Positions 8,249 to 17,138 of a stretch of DNA of 64,000 bases are shown piece after piece. Where the stretch lies: NCBI RefSeq assembly GCF_025148125.1, contig NZ_CP102267.1, forward strand, positions 4,474,501-4,538,500, given 5' to 3'. Within the stretch, counting starts at the first letter, position 1; the number at the start of each line of letters is the position of its first letter. Source of the stretch: Blautia wexlerae DSM 19850. GTDB taxonomy: Bacteria > Bacillota > Clostridia > Lachnospirales > Lachnospiraceae. The notes beneath the pieces are model-generated. The model was not told the DNA's origin. It did not search any database and saw only the letters and a list, made by a program, of their open reading frames with translations. Position numbers and translations under genes: made by a program.

Positions 8249-10522
8249 CTAACCTCTCCTGAAAAGTTTTCTCCGCCATGAGGGGCGGGTACTGTTTGTC
8301 GAAATGTTATTCAGATCCGGAACCTGCATATCGTATTTATATTCCCCGATCTGGTGCTCTTCCATCAGTTTTTCTGCAAAGTAGTTCTCCACACTCTGAT
8401 AGCCTGTAGGGACAAAAAACAGAATGTCAAATCCTGCCAGGTTCAGGAATGTTACAAGAATCGAATCCTGAAGTGAAATCATCGTCTCCCCTGTATTAAT
8501 ATATATCAGTTTCGGATTCTTTTTTGTAAAATCAAATTTCTGGATCAGACGCAGAATCTCCTTCGGCAGATCCAGAATCTGCGCGATCACTGTATATTCT
8601 GTACCATTTTCCCCAATACCCTTTATCAGTTTCCGCTCGATCAGAAGCTGCAGCTTGTCAAGTATAAATTCCTGCATTTCCTCCCGAAGAAGATGATAAG
8701 GATATCTGGGATGATTCTTTATTTTATTCCGCAGAAGCTTTCCGTTTTTATAAAATTCTACGGCAAAGGCTTTCATTGGACCGGAGGCAGTTGGTTCAAT
8801 GCACGGAGCACTTTTCACAACAACGGTATCCTCTGTGATCAGTGCTGCTATGGATTCCCAGTACTGAGAAACACTTCCATCCTTCACTCCTGAGATTTTT
8901 GAAAAAATAACCGGAATATTTACCACACCGTTAACTGTGCTGAAATTAGGTCTGTATTTCAATTCCTGATCCCACAGTAGTTTTATCTCTTCATACATGG
9001 TCTGCAGATTGATAACATTCGCCTTCACATACTGCTGATTTCTGTATATCCCACTGTCCTGATACATCAGAGTATCAAGTTCTCTTTCCGCATGATAAGC
9101 GGCTGTTCCAATCTTTACCTGAGAACTCTCTTCCGGATATTCTGTGATCGCCAGACTCTCCGGATAGTTGACCTCATACAGAAGTTTATCTTCCAGACAG
9201 CACTTAATGTTCAGATCAGGACATAAGATCAGCACATCCAGTGGCAGCCGCCCAAGGAAACTCATAAACAGAGCTTCGTTTTCATTCCGGCAGCCCCCCA
9301 GATAAATAAAGCATCCAATCTCCGGTGATTTCCAGTTTATGAACAGCTTCGGCAGATATCTTCTCATCCAGCACAGCAGATACACTGCCCTGTTTGTCAG
9401 TCTGTTAAGATTTTCCCCTTCCTTCTGAGATTCAGCCAGCATAACATCCACAAATGTTTTATGCAGGATCCGCTGAAGCTCCGGATTGGCTCCATACTGT
9501 ATATTACACGCAAGTCCCAGGAGCATCTGATCTCCGGATGTGTAGTTTGACCTCTTTATCTCTGAAATTTCCTGCGGCGTTGGTCTTGGAATCTCTTTAC
9601 TTACGATCACCGTATTTCTCTTTGAATTTCTCAGTTCCTGCTGCAATCTGAACAGTTCATTTGCATAAGTAAGCTTATCTTCTGCCCCGTTTATCCTGCA
9701 GAAACAGTTATAAAAAAAACGGCTGTCATTTCCCCTTAACAGAATGCTCTCGCGGATATCATCCAGGCCGTTTCCCTTTATCCATGCATTTGTACAATTT
9801 GTAAGCGAAGGTCTGATTCCATACAGTCTCTCATTGTTAAGTTCATTCTGAATCTCATCTCTGACCTTTTTCACACAATATCCCTGCGGAAATGGCTGCA
9901 AACCTTCCATCTGCAAACTGTCTGAAAGAACGGAACCCGGATCTGTTTTCAGATATCCCTGATCCCCTGCATACTGAAGCAGTACTACATCACAGCCTGC
10001 ATTGGAAAGAATCGATATGAGCATTAACTCATAATTGCTTATCTGCCCTTCATATAATATTTTAGGGATATGGTTCTCTCCAAGCTGATTTACAATGCGT
10101 TCAAATTTATAATACAGCCAGCACATGAACTTGATATATGCGTTCCTGAGCATATTCTCGGTTTTCCCGGCTTTTCGCAGGGAATCCAGAGAGTCATAAA
10201 TGGAGGCTGCCACATTCTGTCTCTGAAACTCATTCATCCTTGGCAGCCATTTTCTCAGACTGACATGGATAAAATCCATACTCATCTGAAAATCCATTCC
10301 CATTATTTCATTATAATATGCAAGATTCCCCTCATCGGGATTAGGTATCTTCCCTTCGATAACCACTCCGGTTCTTCTTGCTGTATCATAATATTTCTTT
10401 ATAAATTCGCCGACTTCTTCAGAATATCCGTTGATACGGTAGAAATAAACACCTTTCTCCCGCCTGCTGTTCAGTTCGACAAAATAATCACTGAGGTTTT
10501 GAATTTTTTTGTGTTCCAACAT
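8249..10522 (-). CDS. yceG: YceG-like protein of the Ter biosynthetic module
   Basis: A 757-residue protein matching the YceG family (PF14266, described as a putative component of the Ter biosynthetic module). In B. subtilis the homologue lies between yceF and yceH (telA), the same order as here. I see no transmembrane segments. The protein appears to have repeated alpha/beta units (for example IPKILYEGQISNYELMLISI near residue 170 and PKLIYINTGETMISLQDSIL near residue 680), suggesting internal duplication of a nucleotide-recognising fold, but this is only a visual impression. GGTGAG precedes the ATG. It is the first gene of the minus operon and is read from the promoter at 10646-10674. The reaction is unknown. 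Confidence 0.85.
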   Translation of the reverse strand: MLEHKKIQNLSDYFVELNSRREKGVYFYRINGYSEEVGEFIKKYYDTARRTGVVIEGKIPNPDEGNLAYYNEIMGMDFQMSMDFIHVSLRKWLPRMNEFQRQNVAASIYDSLDSLRKAGKTENMLRNAYIKFMCWLYYKFERIVNQLGENHIPKILYEGQISNYELMLISILSNAGCDVVLLQYAGDQGYLKTDPGSVLSDSLQMEGLQPFPQGYCVKKVRDEIQNELNNERLYGIRPSLTNCTNAWIKGNGLDDIRESILLRGNDSRFFYNCFCRINGAEDKLTYANELFRLQQELRNSKRNTVIVSKEIPRPTPQEISEIKRSNYTSGDQMLLGLACNIQYGANPELQRILHKTFVDVMLAESQKEGENLNRLTNRAVYLLCWMRRYLPKLFINWKSPEIGCFIYLGGCRNENEALFMSFLGRLPLDVLILCPDLNIKCCLEDKLLYEVNYPESLAITEYPEESSQVKIGTAAYHAERELDTLMYQDSGIYRNQQYVKANVINLQTMYEEIKLLWDQELKYRPNFSTVNGVVNIPVIFSKISGVKDGSVSQYWESIAALITEDTVVVKSAPCIEPTASGPMKAFAVEFYKNGKLLRNKIKNHPRYPYHLLREEMQEFILDKLQLLIERKLIKGIGENGTEYTVIAQILDLPKEILRLIQKFDFTKKNPKLIYINTGETMISLQDSILVTFLNLAGFDILFFVPTGYQSVENYFAEKLMEEHQIGEYKYDMQVPDLNNISTNSTRPSWRRKLFRRG

Positions 10523-10645
10523 ATAAGTATCTCACCTTCAATATCTGCTTATCTTATTTCTGTTCATGATAAGTTCTACAGTAATTTCATAAAATAATGC
10601 GGAACCATAATTTTCTCCAAATTTTCGTATAAATTCTACCTCAAA

Positions 10646-10674
10646 ATTGTATCATATTGCTATTTATATTTCAA
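10646..10674 (-). promoter_or_regulatory. Promoter of the yceG-telA-terD operon
   Basis: On the minus strand TTGAAA (10669-10674) and TACAAT (10646-10651) are separated by exactly 17 bases, a good sigma-A promoter about 120 bp before yceG. The rest of 10523-10843 holds a repeat copy (10740-10796) and the leader of the divergent CitE-like gene. Confidence 0.7.
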
Positions 10675-10739
10675 GAAAATTCCCCTGTTCTTTCTATGGC
10701 TTATTCCCCTGAAATGTGCTATGATGTAGCTGCTGACTC

Positions 10740-10796
10740 GGTCCTTCACACTGTGATGGACCGGATTACCTGCAGTATTTTATTGAATTTCTATAA
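10740..10796. repeat. Copy of intergenic palindromic repeat family Y
   Basis: It contains the hairpin GGTCCTTCACA...TGTGATGGACC followed by TGCAGTATTTTATTGAATT and CTATA. The same order of blocks, with about 80% identity by eye, occurs at 17062-17120. It lies in the leader of the CitE-like gene. Confidence 0.65.
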
Positions 10797-10843
10797 GGTA
10801 CCCTATTTACGGGAATTTTTGTAGATATGTCAGAAGGAGTGTT

Positions 10844-11806
10844 ATGAAAAATAATGTTTTATATTACAGTGTAGGTCCATTACTCTATTGTCCTGCCAAC
10901 AGAATATCCATCACTGATTCTCTGATAAATGAAAGATTCGGGAACAGATTTTCTCTTGCTCTCTGTCTTGAAGATACCATAAACGACGATCATGTTGAAG
11001 AAGCCGAGCAGATACTGATTTCTTCTCTCAGCCAGATATTCATACAGCATGAACAAAAGCCATTCTATCTGCCCAAAATATTTATCCGGGTTCGGAATCC
11101 ACAGCAGATTCAGAGATTAACAAAAGCTCTTGGGCAATCCATTAAGATTGTTACCGGTTTCATCGTCCCTAAATTCAGCCCGGATAACGCACAAAGTTAT
11201 ATTGAGCAGATGATCCTCGTCAATGAACTTGTCGCAAAAAAGCTTTACATGATGCCTATTTACGAAAGTCCCTCCATTATAGATTTGCGAAACAGAATTG
11301 ATATTCTCTATTTGTTAAGGGATTCTTTAGCCAGAATTGAAGATCTTATATTGAATATACGTGTTGGCGGAAATGATCTGTGCCATATGTTTGGGTTTCG
11401 CAGACATGCCAATGAATCTATTCACAGCATCAGACCTGTTTCAGATATTTTCTCAGATATTATCACTGTATATGGTATGGATTATGTGATTTCCGGTCCT
11501 GTATGGGAATATTATGCCGGTGACAGCTGGAAAGAAGGAATGATTCAGGAAATCCGGGAGGACAGACTTTGCGGTTTCATCGGAAAAACCGTTATCCACC
11601 CTTCACAGATCCCTGTAGTAAACAGAGCTTATCAGGTTTCACGAAATGACTACCTTGACGCACGGGCGATTTTAAACTGGAATGCTGATTCTGCTTCCCT
11701 TGTTGCAGGAAGCAAAACCAGAGAAAGAATGAATGAATATAAAACCCATCTGAACTGGGCTAAGAAAACAGTTTATCTTTCAGAAGTTTTCGGAATAACA
11801 GAATAA
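10844..11806 (+). CDS. HpcH/HpaI (CitE-like) TIM-barrel C-C lyase of the Ter module
   Basis: A 320-residue protein resembling the 'C-C_Bond_Lyase of the TIM-barrel fold' family found in Ter neighbourhoods and related to the citrate-lyase beta subunit CitE. Supporting blocks are KIFIRVRNPQQI, LILNIRVGGNDLCHMFGFRR (metal/acid ligand region) and GFIGKTVIHPSQIPVVN near the C-terminus; the last is the classic CitE ending KTVIHPSQI. CitE-like enzymes cleave or form acyl-CoA or beta-hydroxy-acid C-C bonds using Mg2+. AAGGAGTG precedes the ATG. It is the only plus-strand gene in the locus, lying between the two minus units and ending 12 bp from the convergent StiP gene. The natural substrate is unknown; a role in making the Ter metabolite is predicted from context. 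Confidence 0.85.
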   Translation: MKNNVLYYSVGPLLYCPANRISITDSLINERFGNRFSLALCLEDTINDDHVEEAEQILISSLSQIFIQHEQKPFYLPKIFIRVRNPQQIQRLTKALGQSIKIVTGFIVPKFSPDNAQSYIEQMILVNELVAKKLYMMPIYESPSIIDLRNRIDILYLLRDSLARIEDLILNIRVGGNDLCHMFGFRRHANESIHSIRPVSDIFSDIITVYGMDYVISGPVWEYYAGDSWKEGMIQEIREDRLCGFIGKTVIHPSQIPVVNRAYQVSRNDYLDARAILNWNADSASLVAGSKTRERMNEYKTHLNWAKKTVYLSEVFGITE

Positions 11807-11818
11807 ATATTACCCTTC

Positions 11819-12871
11819 TCACGCATCCGCAAGCTTCTTAATGATTCCACAGCATTTATAATGTGTAAGTGAATAGTATTCTACAGGTGTATGTTTCTCT
11901 TCGGCAAGTCTGACAATATGCTCCAACTGAGGATTTCCCTTATATCGCTCATCGATCAGCACCTTCCAGGGAATTCTCCTCAGTAATACTCTTGTTGTCT
12001 CTCCGATCCCCGGTTTGATCAGATTAATATCGTCAATACCGAAATTCTTTCCTATATTTATTACCTCATCAATACCCTGACTTTCCACTCTTTTTTCCAG
12101 ATCAGGTGTATTCTCCATATTAAATTCCTTTTCAATGGTTTCAATAAAGTCATATGACAGATCAGAATCTGTCAGTTCTCCGTAATAGACTGCCCCATGG
12201 AAATCATCTCTGCCTATTATGTCATCTCTCAGAAAAGTACGGCTGATAAGGCCGGATACTGTACTGTTCAGGCAGGAACTTGGGATCAGGATATCTTCAT
12301 GTGTTCCGCAAAGCTCCGTAACATTTGCCGGATCTGCCACTACCGCTATGTCAGCAGAAACCCCTTCATATGCAGAGATATCTTTCTTCAATTCATTCAG
12401 GATCGCACCCTTGCCAATCCATCCGTCCACAAATAAAATCTGCTGCGGTCTATACTTTTCAAGCAGATACTTCATGGCATTATCGTCAATCCCTCTTCCT
12501 CTGATAATTGAAATGGAATAATGAGGCACATTTATACCATATTTGAATTTGATGTATCGCTTCACAAGGATACCAATTGGGATTCCCGCTCTGGCAAGAG
12601 ATACCAGGACAATTTTCTTTCCCTTATTCTCTATGATCTTATCTGCCAGCATTCCTACTGCATTGGCAACCGGCTTCGCATAATGTTTCAGCGCATTATG
12701 ATATACCTGCATATACTGATCTGTAGGAACATATTCAACAGGCAGCATCTCGCTGTAATGTTTTCCGGACTGAATCAGTTTCTCCCGCACTTTGGCAGGC
12801 TGAGGTTCTACCAGCCCGGTAATATCCTTCAATAATAAAATCACATCTTCTTCTGAATAGGAACTTCTCAA
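11819..12871 (-). CDS. StiP-type phosphoribosyltransferase-like protein
   Basis: A 350-residue protein of the family annotated 'cysteine protease StiP' or PRTase_1 (PF11202). The PRPP-type core is visible: VLVSLARAGIPIGIL near residue 110 (pyrophosphate loop), ILFVDGWIGKGAI near residue 165 (PRPP loop with acidic residue and GK), then DIAVVADPANVTELCGTHEDILIPSSCLNSTVSGL and a small C-terminal domain rich in YSLTHYKCC. The 'protease' label of this family is historical; the fold points to a phosphoribosyltransferase acting on an unidentified base. It is the last gene of marR-TRSP PRTase-StiP, with a one-base gap to its partner, indicating translational coupling. Two different PRTases side by side is a signature of Ter biosynthetic modules. 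Confidence 0.85.
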   Translation of the reverse strand: MRSSYSEEDVILLLKDITGLVEPQPAKVREKLIQSGKHYSEMLPVEYVPTDQYMQVYHNALKHYAKPVANAVGMLADKIIENKGKKIVLVSLARAGIPIGILVKRYIKFKYGINVPHYSISIIRGRGIDDNAMKYLLEKYRPQQILFVDGWIGKGAILNELKKDISAYEGVSADIAVVADPANVTELCGTHEDILIPSSCLNSTVSGLISRTFLRDDIIGRDDFHGAVYYGELTDSDLSYDFIETIEKEFNMENTPDLEKRVESQGIDEVINIGKNFGIDDINLIKPGIGETTRVLLRRIPWKVLIDERYKGNPQLEHIVRLAEEKHTPVEYYSLTHYKCCGIIKKLADA

Positions 12872-12872
12872 A

Positions 12873-13979
12873 TCAGCACCACCTTACAACTGTAATATCC
12901 TTGTTCTGCATCCGGACAGCATTTATCAGCGTTTCCTGACTCTCCTTTATTTCCGGGGAATCTGTGACAATCAATACCTTGTCATATTTTCCTATATCGT
13001 AAATAAACGTTCTCCTGTCCGGATCATATAAACTTTTCAGTTCATATCTGCTGTGAAGGGGATACTCTTTTTCCAGACTCACAGCAATGGGACTTCTTGT
13101 AGTCGAATGGCACCTTACTTCGGCTCCCTCTTTTTCCATCTTTCTTCCGATATAAAGTGCAGGGAACATAAACTCCTCAGTGCCGATCACCAGTATTCTT
13201 TTGCCAGATATATTATCAGCCATGTTTCCGGTTTTCTCCCGGATTTCTCTCCACAGATTCTCACATGCTTCTTCATATTTCCCGGAATCAATCAGTCTGC
13301 GGGCATCCATCCGGTCTTTAACATAAATCGTTGTATACTCTGCGGCCTTATCCGGACATTTATAATAAAATCCGTCTCCCTTAAATGTTTCTGCTCTGTC
13401 TCCGTAAGTACTGTGATCCGTTTTTACCAGATAATACAGAGAAATCCCCTGTCTCTTATAACGTTCCAGATTCTCCTCGCTCATTCCGTTTAACAGAGAT
13501 GCTACTGAATATTTAAATTTTCCGTCATATTCCCTGTCAAGAATACTGATGATATTCCGAATTGTTTTTCCGGTAGTTACTTCATCCTCGATAAATATGA
13601 TCCGATCCGTCTCCGCCACTGCTCTGTCAATATCATCTTTTACCAGCTTCTGCTCTGTGGCATGGCTGTGTTCCTCGGAAAAAAACAGATAATTCACGCC
13701 GGGAATAACTTCTCTGGTGGTCTGAATATAATCTGCCCCCACAGTAATCGCTGCCTGAGCACCTATGGCAGTTGCTGTCTCCGCAAAGCCCACCAGCAAA
13801 AGTTTTTCATCTTTGTATTTCTCCCTGAAAGTATCTGCCAGAGCAGCAAATAAATCCAGTGCCTTTGATGGCACTACCGGAATATGCTTTCCCTGAAGCG
13901 GATCCACTACCAGATAGTTTCTCTTCGTATTATTTTCCCTTTTTGCGATCTTTACTAAATCCTTCTCAGTATATTCCAT
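12873..13979 (-). CDS. Phosphoribosyltransferase with C-terminal TRSP domain
   Basis: A 368-residue two-domain protein. Residues about 35-190 form a PRTase: LLLVGFAETATAIGAQAA (pyrophosphate loop) and IIFIEDEVTTGKTI (acidic PRPP-binding loop). The rest is a TRSP domain (PF12500), which begins with ILVIGTEEFMFPALYIGRKME and holds the eponymous TRSPI motif in CHSTTRSPIAVS. The substrate is unknown; Ter-module PRTases are predicted to attach ribose phosphate to an uncharacterised base, with the HAD and CitE-like enzymes acting on the product. It starts 11 bp after marR and is followed by the StiP-type PRTase after one base. The domain call is firm, the pathway is inference. Confidence 0.88.
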   Translation of the reverse strand: MEYTEKDLVKIAKRENNTKRNYLVVDPLQGKHIPVVPSKALDLFAALADTFREKYKDEKLLLVGFAETATAIGAQAAITVGADYIQTTREVIPGVNYLFFSEEHSHATEQKLVKDDIDRAVAETDRIIFIEDEVTTGKTIRNIISILDREYDGKFKYSVASLLNGMSEENLERYKRQGISLYYLVKTDHSTYGDRAETFKGDGFYYKCPDKAAEYTTIYVKDRMDARRLIDSGKYEEACENLWREIREKTGNMADNISGKRILVIGTEEFMFPALYIGRKMEKEGAEVRCHSTTRSPIAVSLEKEYPLHSRYELKSLYDPDRRTFIYDIGKYDKVLIVTDSPEIKESQETLINAVRMQNKDITVVRWC

Positions 13980-13990
13980 TTTTACTCCTT

Positions 13991-14428
13991 CTACTGATAT
14001 GATCTGAAAAATGCCTGCAGCTTGGTCAGAGCTTTCGTCAATGCCTCTGTCTCCTCCACATTTAGGCCTTTAAGTACAGCCAGTATCATCTTCTCATGGA
14101 AATCTTTATGATGGTAATAAGCTTTCTTCCCCTGTTCTGTCAGGGAGATCAGCACAACCCTTCGGTCCTCCTGACTTCTCATACGCTGGATATATCCCTT
14201 CTTTACAAGATTATTCACAGCGATCGTCAATGTACCCACAGTCACATTCAGTTCTCTGGCTACTGTTGACATATTCTTCTGTTCCCGGATACCTACTGCA
14301 TTAATAATGTGCATATCATTGACGGAAATATTCTTATATTCTCCCGTAATCAATGCCCGTTCTTCCAGGTCCAGAATCTCATTAAATAAATTGACCAGTA
14401 CATCATTAATTGCCTCATAATGGTTCAT
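13991..14428 (-). CDS. MarR-family transcriptional regulator
   Basis: A 146-residue winged-helix repressor. The HTH is NMSTVARELNVTVGTLTIAVNNLVKKGYI (residues about 55-85) followed by the wing RMRSQEDRRVVLISLTEQGK. The start at 14428 has GGGAGGTAACCGG in front; the longer frame to 14482 lacks a site. It heads the operon containing the two Ter PRTases, so it could control their expression or its own. MarR proteins usually respond to small phenolic or lipophilic compounds. A sister type (FabT) regulates fatty-acid synthesis elsewhere in Firmicutes, but no fab genes are here. Ligand and operator are not evident. Confidence 0.88.
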   Translation of the reverse strand: MNHYEAINDVLVNLFNEILDLEERALITGEYKNISVNDMHIINAVGIREQKNMSTVARELNVTVGTLTIAVNNLVKKGYIQRMRSQEDRRVVLISLTEQGKKAYYHHKDFHEKMILAVLKGLNVEETEALTKALTKLQAFFRSYQ

Positions 14429-14511
14429 CCGGTTACCTCCCTCTTTTTGCTTAAGCAATTCCATATAGCATTGCTGTAGCATGTTTGTACATTATGGTTA
14501 TATTGCTACCT

Positions 14512-14540
14512 ATTATACACTAAAATACTTTGTCTCACAA
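14512..14540 (-). promoter_or_regulatory. Promoter of marR-PRTase-PRTase operon
   Basis: Minus strand TTGTGA (14535-14540), 17-base spacer, TATAAT (14512-14517), about 85 bp before the MarR start codon. The spacer region could host the repressor's operator; no clear long palindrome is seen. Confidence 0.65.
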
Positions 14541-14638
14541 AGCATTTCTGGCAGGTTTTCAAAGAATTTCTCTCTTAATTCTTTCTTTGAACCATGAAAT
14601 TTGTTATAATGAACAGATAGATTACAGTTCACACGCTC

Positions 14639-14694
14639 CTGTCTCATTTCCGTATGCAGTCTGCAATGAATTTGAGATACGGTACTGAGGACAG
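14639..14694. other. Hairpin in the capA leader
   Basis: CTGTCTCATTTCCGTAT and ATACGGTACTGAGGACAG can pair across a ~21-nt loop, between a TATAAT box (14605-14610) and capA. The stem has several mismatches. The surrounding 14541-14770 region holds no other recognisable feature. It may be an untranslated regulatory hairpin or a decayed repeat. Confidence 0.4.
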
Positions 14695-14770
14695 CAATAC
14701 AGGCTGCAGATTGCTGTAACTGTTCAGCATTCTCACTGTTAAGAACTATTTTAGTTAAAGGGAATTTTCT

Positions 14771-16225
14771 ATGAAAAAAAATAATATGCCACTTAATTTA
14801 CGGGAGAGAATCAACTCCCGGATCAGTCTTCTGTGTTCTGTTATTGTTCTGGTTCTGCTCGTTCTGGTGATGCATCAGATGGATTACACCCTGATCCGTA
14901 AACCGCAGAAAGAAGCAGCAGAAGCAGCGGCTCTCAAGGAACAGCAGGATAAGATCAAAGCTGAAACACCTGTCATCTCCACTGCAAGTGTAATTGCTGT
15001 TGGAGATAATCTTTATCACAGCAAGCTGTATGAATCCGGCGAAAATGACTCCGGCATATGGAATTATGACCATATCTACACTCATGTTCTGGACCAGATC
15101 CAGGCTGCAGACGTAGCCATGATCGACCAGGAAACGGTTTTTGCTCCAAGCCACGATGCTGTCAGCACTTATCCTTCTTTTGCCACTCCCCAGGAAGTGG
15201 GAGATGCCATTATCAAAGCAGGGTTTGATGTAGTGGAATCTGCCACAAATCACGCCGATGATTATGGATATGACTATCTGAAAAGTACTCTGGATTTCTG
15301 GAGCACCAATTATCCGGATATTCCTGTACTTGGCATTCACTCCACCCAGGAAGATGCAGACACTGTCAAAGTAAAAGAAGTGAATGGTATTAAGATTGCT
15401 TTTCTTGACTATACATACGGCACCAATAATTCCGGTGCAGGCGAAGGATATGAGTACATGATCGATATCTTTGATAAGGATAAGATCACCACAATGATCC
15501 AGAAAGCCAAAGAAATCAGCGACTGCATCATCTTTGTGGCTCACTGGGGAACAGAAGATGAAACCATGCCAAATGAATACGAGAAACAATGGGCCGCTTT
15601 TCTGATGCAGCAGGGTGTTGATGTGATCATTGGCGGTCATCCGCATGTGCTTCAGCCTTACGGACAGCTTTCTGATGACCAGGGACACAATACCACCATA
15701 TTCTACTCCCTCGGAAACTTCGTTTCCACCCAGCAGGAACTCCCGGAACTTCTGGAAGGAATGGCAAGTTTTACCATACAGAAATCAACTCTGAACGGCA
15801 AATCAACCATCCAGATCCTTTCTCCGGAAGTGAAACCTATGGTCATGCATTATAATCACGATAGCGGAGAATACGGACCATATATGCTGGATGATTATAC
15901 AGAAGAACTTGCTTCTTCCCACAGTGTAAGAAATGTGATCGGTGATGAGTTTACTCTCGATAACCTGAAAGCTAAATTTAAGGAAATCATGTCCATGAAT
16001 GTGAAGCCTTCCACAAATACAAACCTGCTGAACGTCAAGTTTGACTGGGAGGGCAACATGATCGACAAAACTACCGGAAATGTAGTGGAAGATACAGAAT
16101 CCATCCACTCCTGGGAATATCAGGCAGACACATCAGACGGAACCGAAGACTCTTCCGACAGTTCTGACAGCTCTTCGGATGAAAGTTCCGATGATTCTTC
16201 AAACGAATATGACAGCGGTTATTGA
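14771..16225 (+). CDS. capA: CapA-family metallophosphoesterase-like envelope protein
   Basis: A 484-residue protein with an N-terminal membrane anchor (LLCSVIVLVLLVLVMHQM, residues about 17-34) and an external CapA/PgsA domain (PF09587). Motifs in order are AVGDNLYHSKLY, AMIDQETVF, SATNHADDYG, FVAHWGTED and IGGHPHVLQP, which together supply the metal ligands of the calcineurin-like fold. Relatives take part in poly-gamma-glutamate capsule formation, but many Firmicutes copies stand alone as here, with no capB/capC, so a capsule role cannot be assumed. The C-terminus is a low-complexity Ser/Asp/Glu tail of about 30 residues. Its 3' end overlaps the convergent tatD by 7 bp. Confidence 0.88.
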   Translation: MKKNNMPLNLRERINSRISLLCSVIVLVLLVLVMHQMDYTLIRKPQKEAAEAAALKEQQDKIKAETPVISTASVIAVGDNLYHSKLYESGENDSGIWNYDHIYTHVLDQIQAADVAMIDQETVFAPSHDAVSTYPSFATPQEVGDAIIKAGFDVVESATNHADDYGYDYLKSTLDFWSTNYPDIPVLGIHSTQEDADTVKVKEVNGIKIAFLDYTYGTNNSGAGEGYEYMIDIFDKDKITTMIQKAKEISDCIIFVAHWGTEDETMPNEYEKQWAAFLMQQGVDVIIGGHPHVLQPYGQLSDDQGHNTTIFYSLGNFVSTQQELPELLEGMASFTIQKSTLNGKSTIQILSPEVKPMVMHYNHDSGEYGPYMLDDYTEELASSHSVRNVIGDEFTLDNLKAKFKEIMSMNVKPSTNTNLLNVKFDWEGNMIDKTTGNVVEDTESIHSWEYQADTSDGTEDSSDSSDSSSDESSDDSSNEYDSGY

Positions 16226-16998
16226 TGAATGCCCAGCAGTTTCTCTGCATTCTGTCTGGTCACATCAATGACCTCTTCTGCTGTAATTCCCTTCAGTTCT
16301 GCGATTGCCTGTGCTACATAAGGCAGATTTAATGACGAATTTCTCTTACCTCTGTTTGGCTCTGGAGACATATAGGGACAGTCTGTTTCCAGAACAAGCT
16401 GAGACAGGGGTGCATACTGAACCGTCTCTTTCAGTTTCTTTGCGTTCTTAAAAGTGACAACTCCGCCGATTCCCAGATACAGTCCCATTTTCAGATATTC
16501 TGCCGCAATCTCCCTGCTGTATGAAAAACAATGAATGATACCGCCATACATACCACCCTGCATATATTCTCTGACGATATTCAGAGTATCCTCGGCAGCT
16601 TCTCTGCTGTGGATCATAAACGGAAGCTTCTCTTCTCTGGCAATGTCAAGCTGAGCGCGAAACATTTTCTTCTGGATCTGATGTTCCTCTTCTTCCTTAT
16701 GCCAGTAATAGTCCAGCCCGATCTCACCGATTGCCACCATCTTGTCCATATGGGATAATCTGCGAATCTCATCCAGAGTCTCCTGTGTCATCTTATCTGC
16801 ATCATCCGGATGGATTCCCACTGCTCCATATACAAAAGGATATTTCTCCATCAGATCCACAGTATCCTGAAAACCGCCTACAGATGCACAGACATTCACA
16901 ATCTTCTCAATCCCTCCATCGTACATAGACATAAGAAGCGCTTCCCTGTCTGTGTCAAAGGCCTCGTCATCATAGTGCGCATGTGTATCAATAATCAT
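16219..16998 (-). CDS. tatD: TatD-family metal-dependent nuclease
   Basis: A 259-residue TIM-barrel amidohydrolase-fold nuclease, the usual family length (about 255-265). Metal ligands are visible in DTHAHYDDEAF at the start, GEIGLDYYW near residue 90, MIHSREA near residue 130, IHCFSYS near residue 160 and LETDCPYMSPEP near residue 205. TatD enzymes are Mg2+-dependent 3'-5' exonucleases acting in DNA repair and in apoptosis-like DNA degradation. I start it at MIIDTHAH (16998), with AGGAG ten bases upstream. TatD is often found directly behind metG; here the molybdopterin genes and a repeat lie between. Its 3' end overlaps capA. Confidence 0.92.
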   Translation of the reverse strand: MIIDTHAHYDDEAFDTDREALLMSMYDGGIEKIVNVCASVGGFQDTVDLMEKYPFVYGAVGIHPDDADKMTQETLDEIRRLSHMDKMVAIGEIGLDYYWHKEEEEHQIQKKMFRAQLDIAREEKLPFMIHSREAAEDTLNIVREYMQGGMYGGIIHCFSYSREIAAEYLKMGLYLGIGGVVTFKNAKKLKETVQYAPLSQLVLETDCPYMSPEPNRGKRNSSLNLPYVAQAIAELKGITAEEVIDVTRQNAEKLLGIHQ

Positions 16999-17023
16999 TT
17001 TTTCCAATCTCCTCATGTAATCT

Positions 17024-17120
17024 TATAGCAATCCCATAAAATAATGCAATCAAGACAGTTCAGCAGGACTTCACGCTATGATGGACTGGATTGTTTGCAG
17101 TAATTTATGGAATTGCTATA
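17024..17120. repeat. Palindromic repeat, family Y full copy
   Basis: A 97-bp element with terminal inverted repeats (TATAGCAATCCCATAAA at the left, TTTATGGAATTGCTATA at the right) and an inner hairpin CTTCACGCTATGATGG. It lies between tatD and the MOSC gene. A related copy is at 10740-10796 and one end alone is at 33765-33788. No open frame spans it, so it is a MITE- or REP-like intergenic element rather than a gene. Confidence 0.7.
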
Positions 17121-17138
17121 GTCCGATTAAAAAATCTG

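Noticed and set aside
14798..15688. 296-codon minus-strand frame inside capA
   Set aside because: Antisense shadow of the CapA domain, whose motifs are all on the plus strand.
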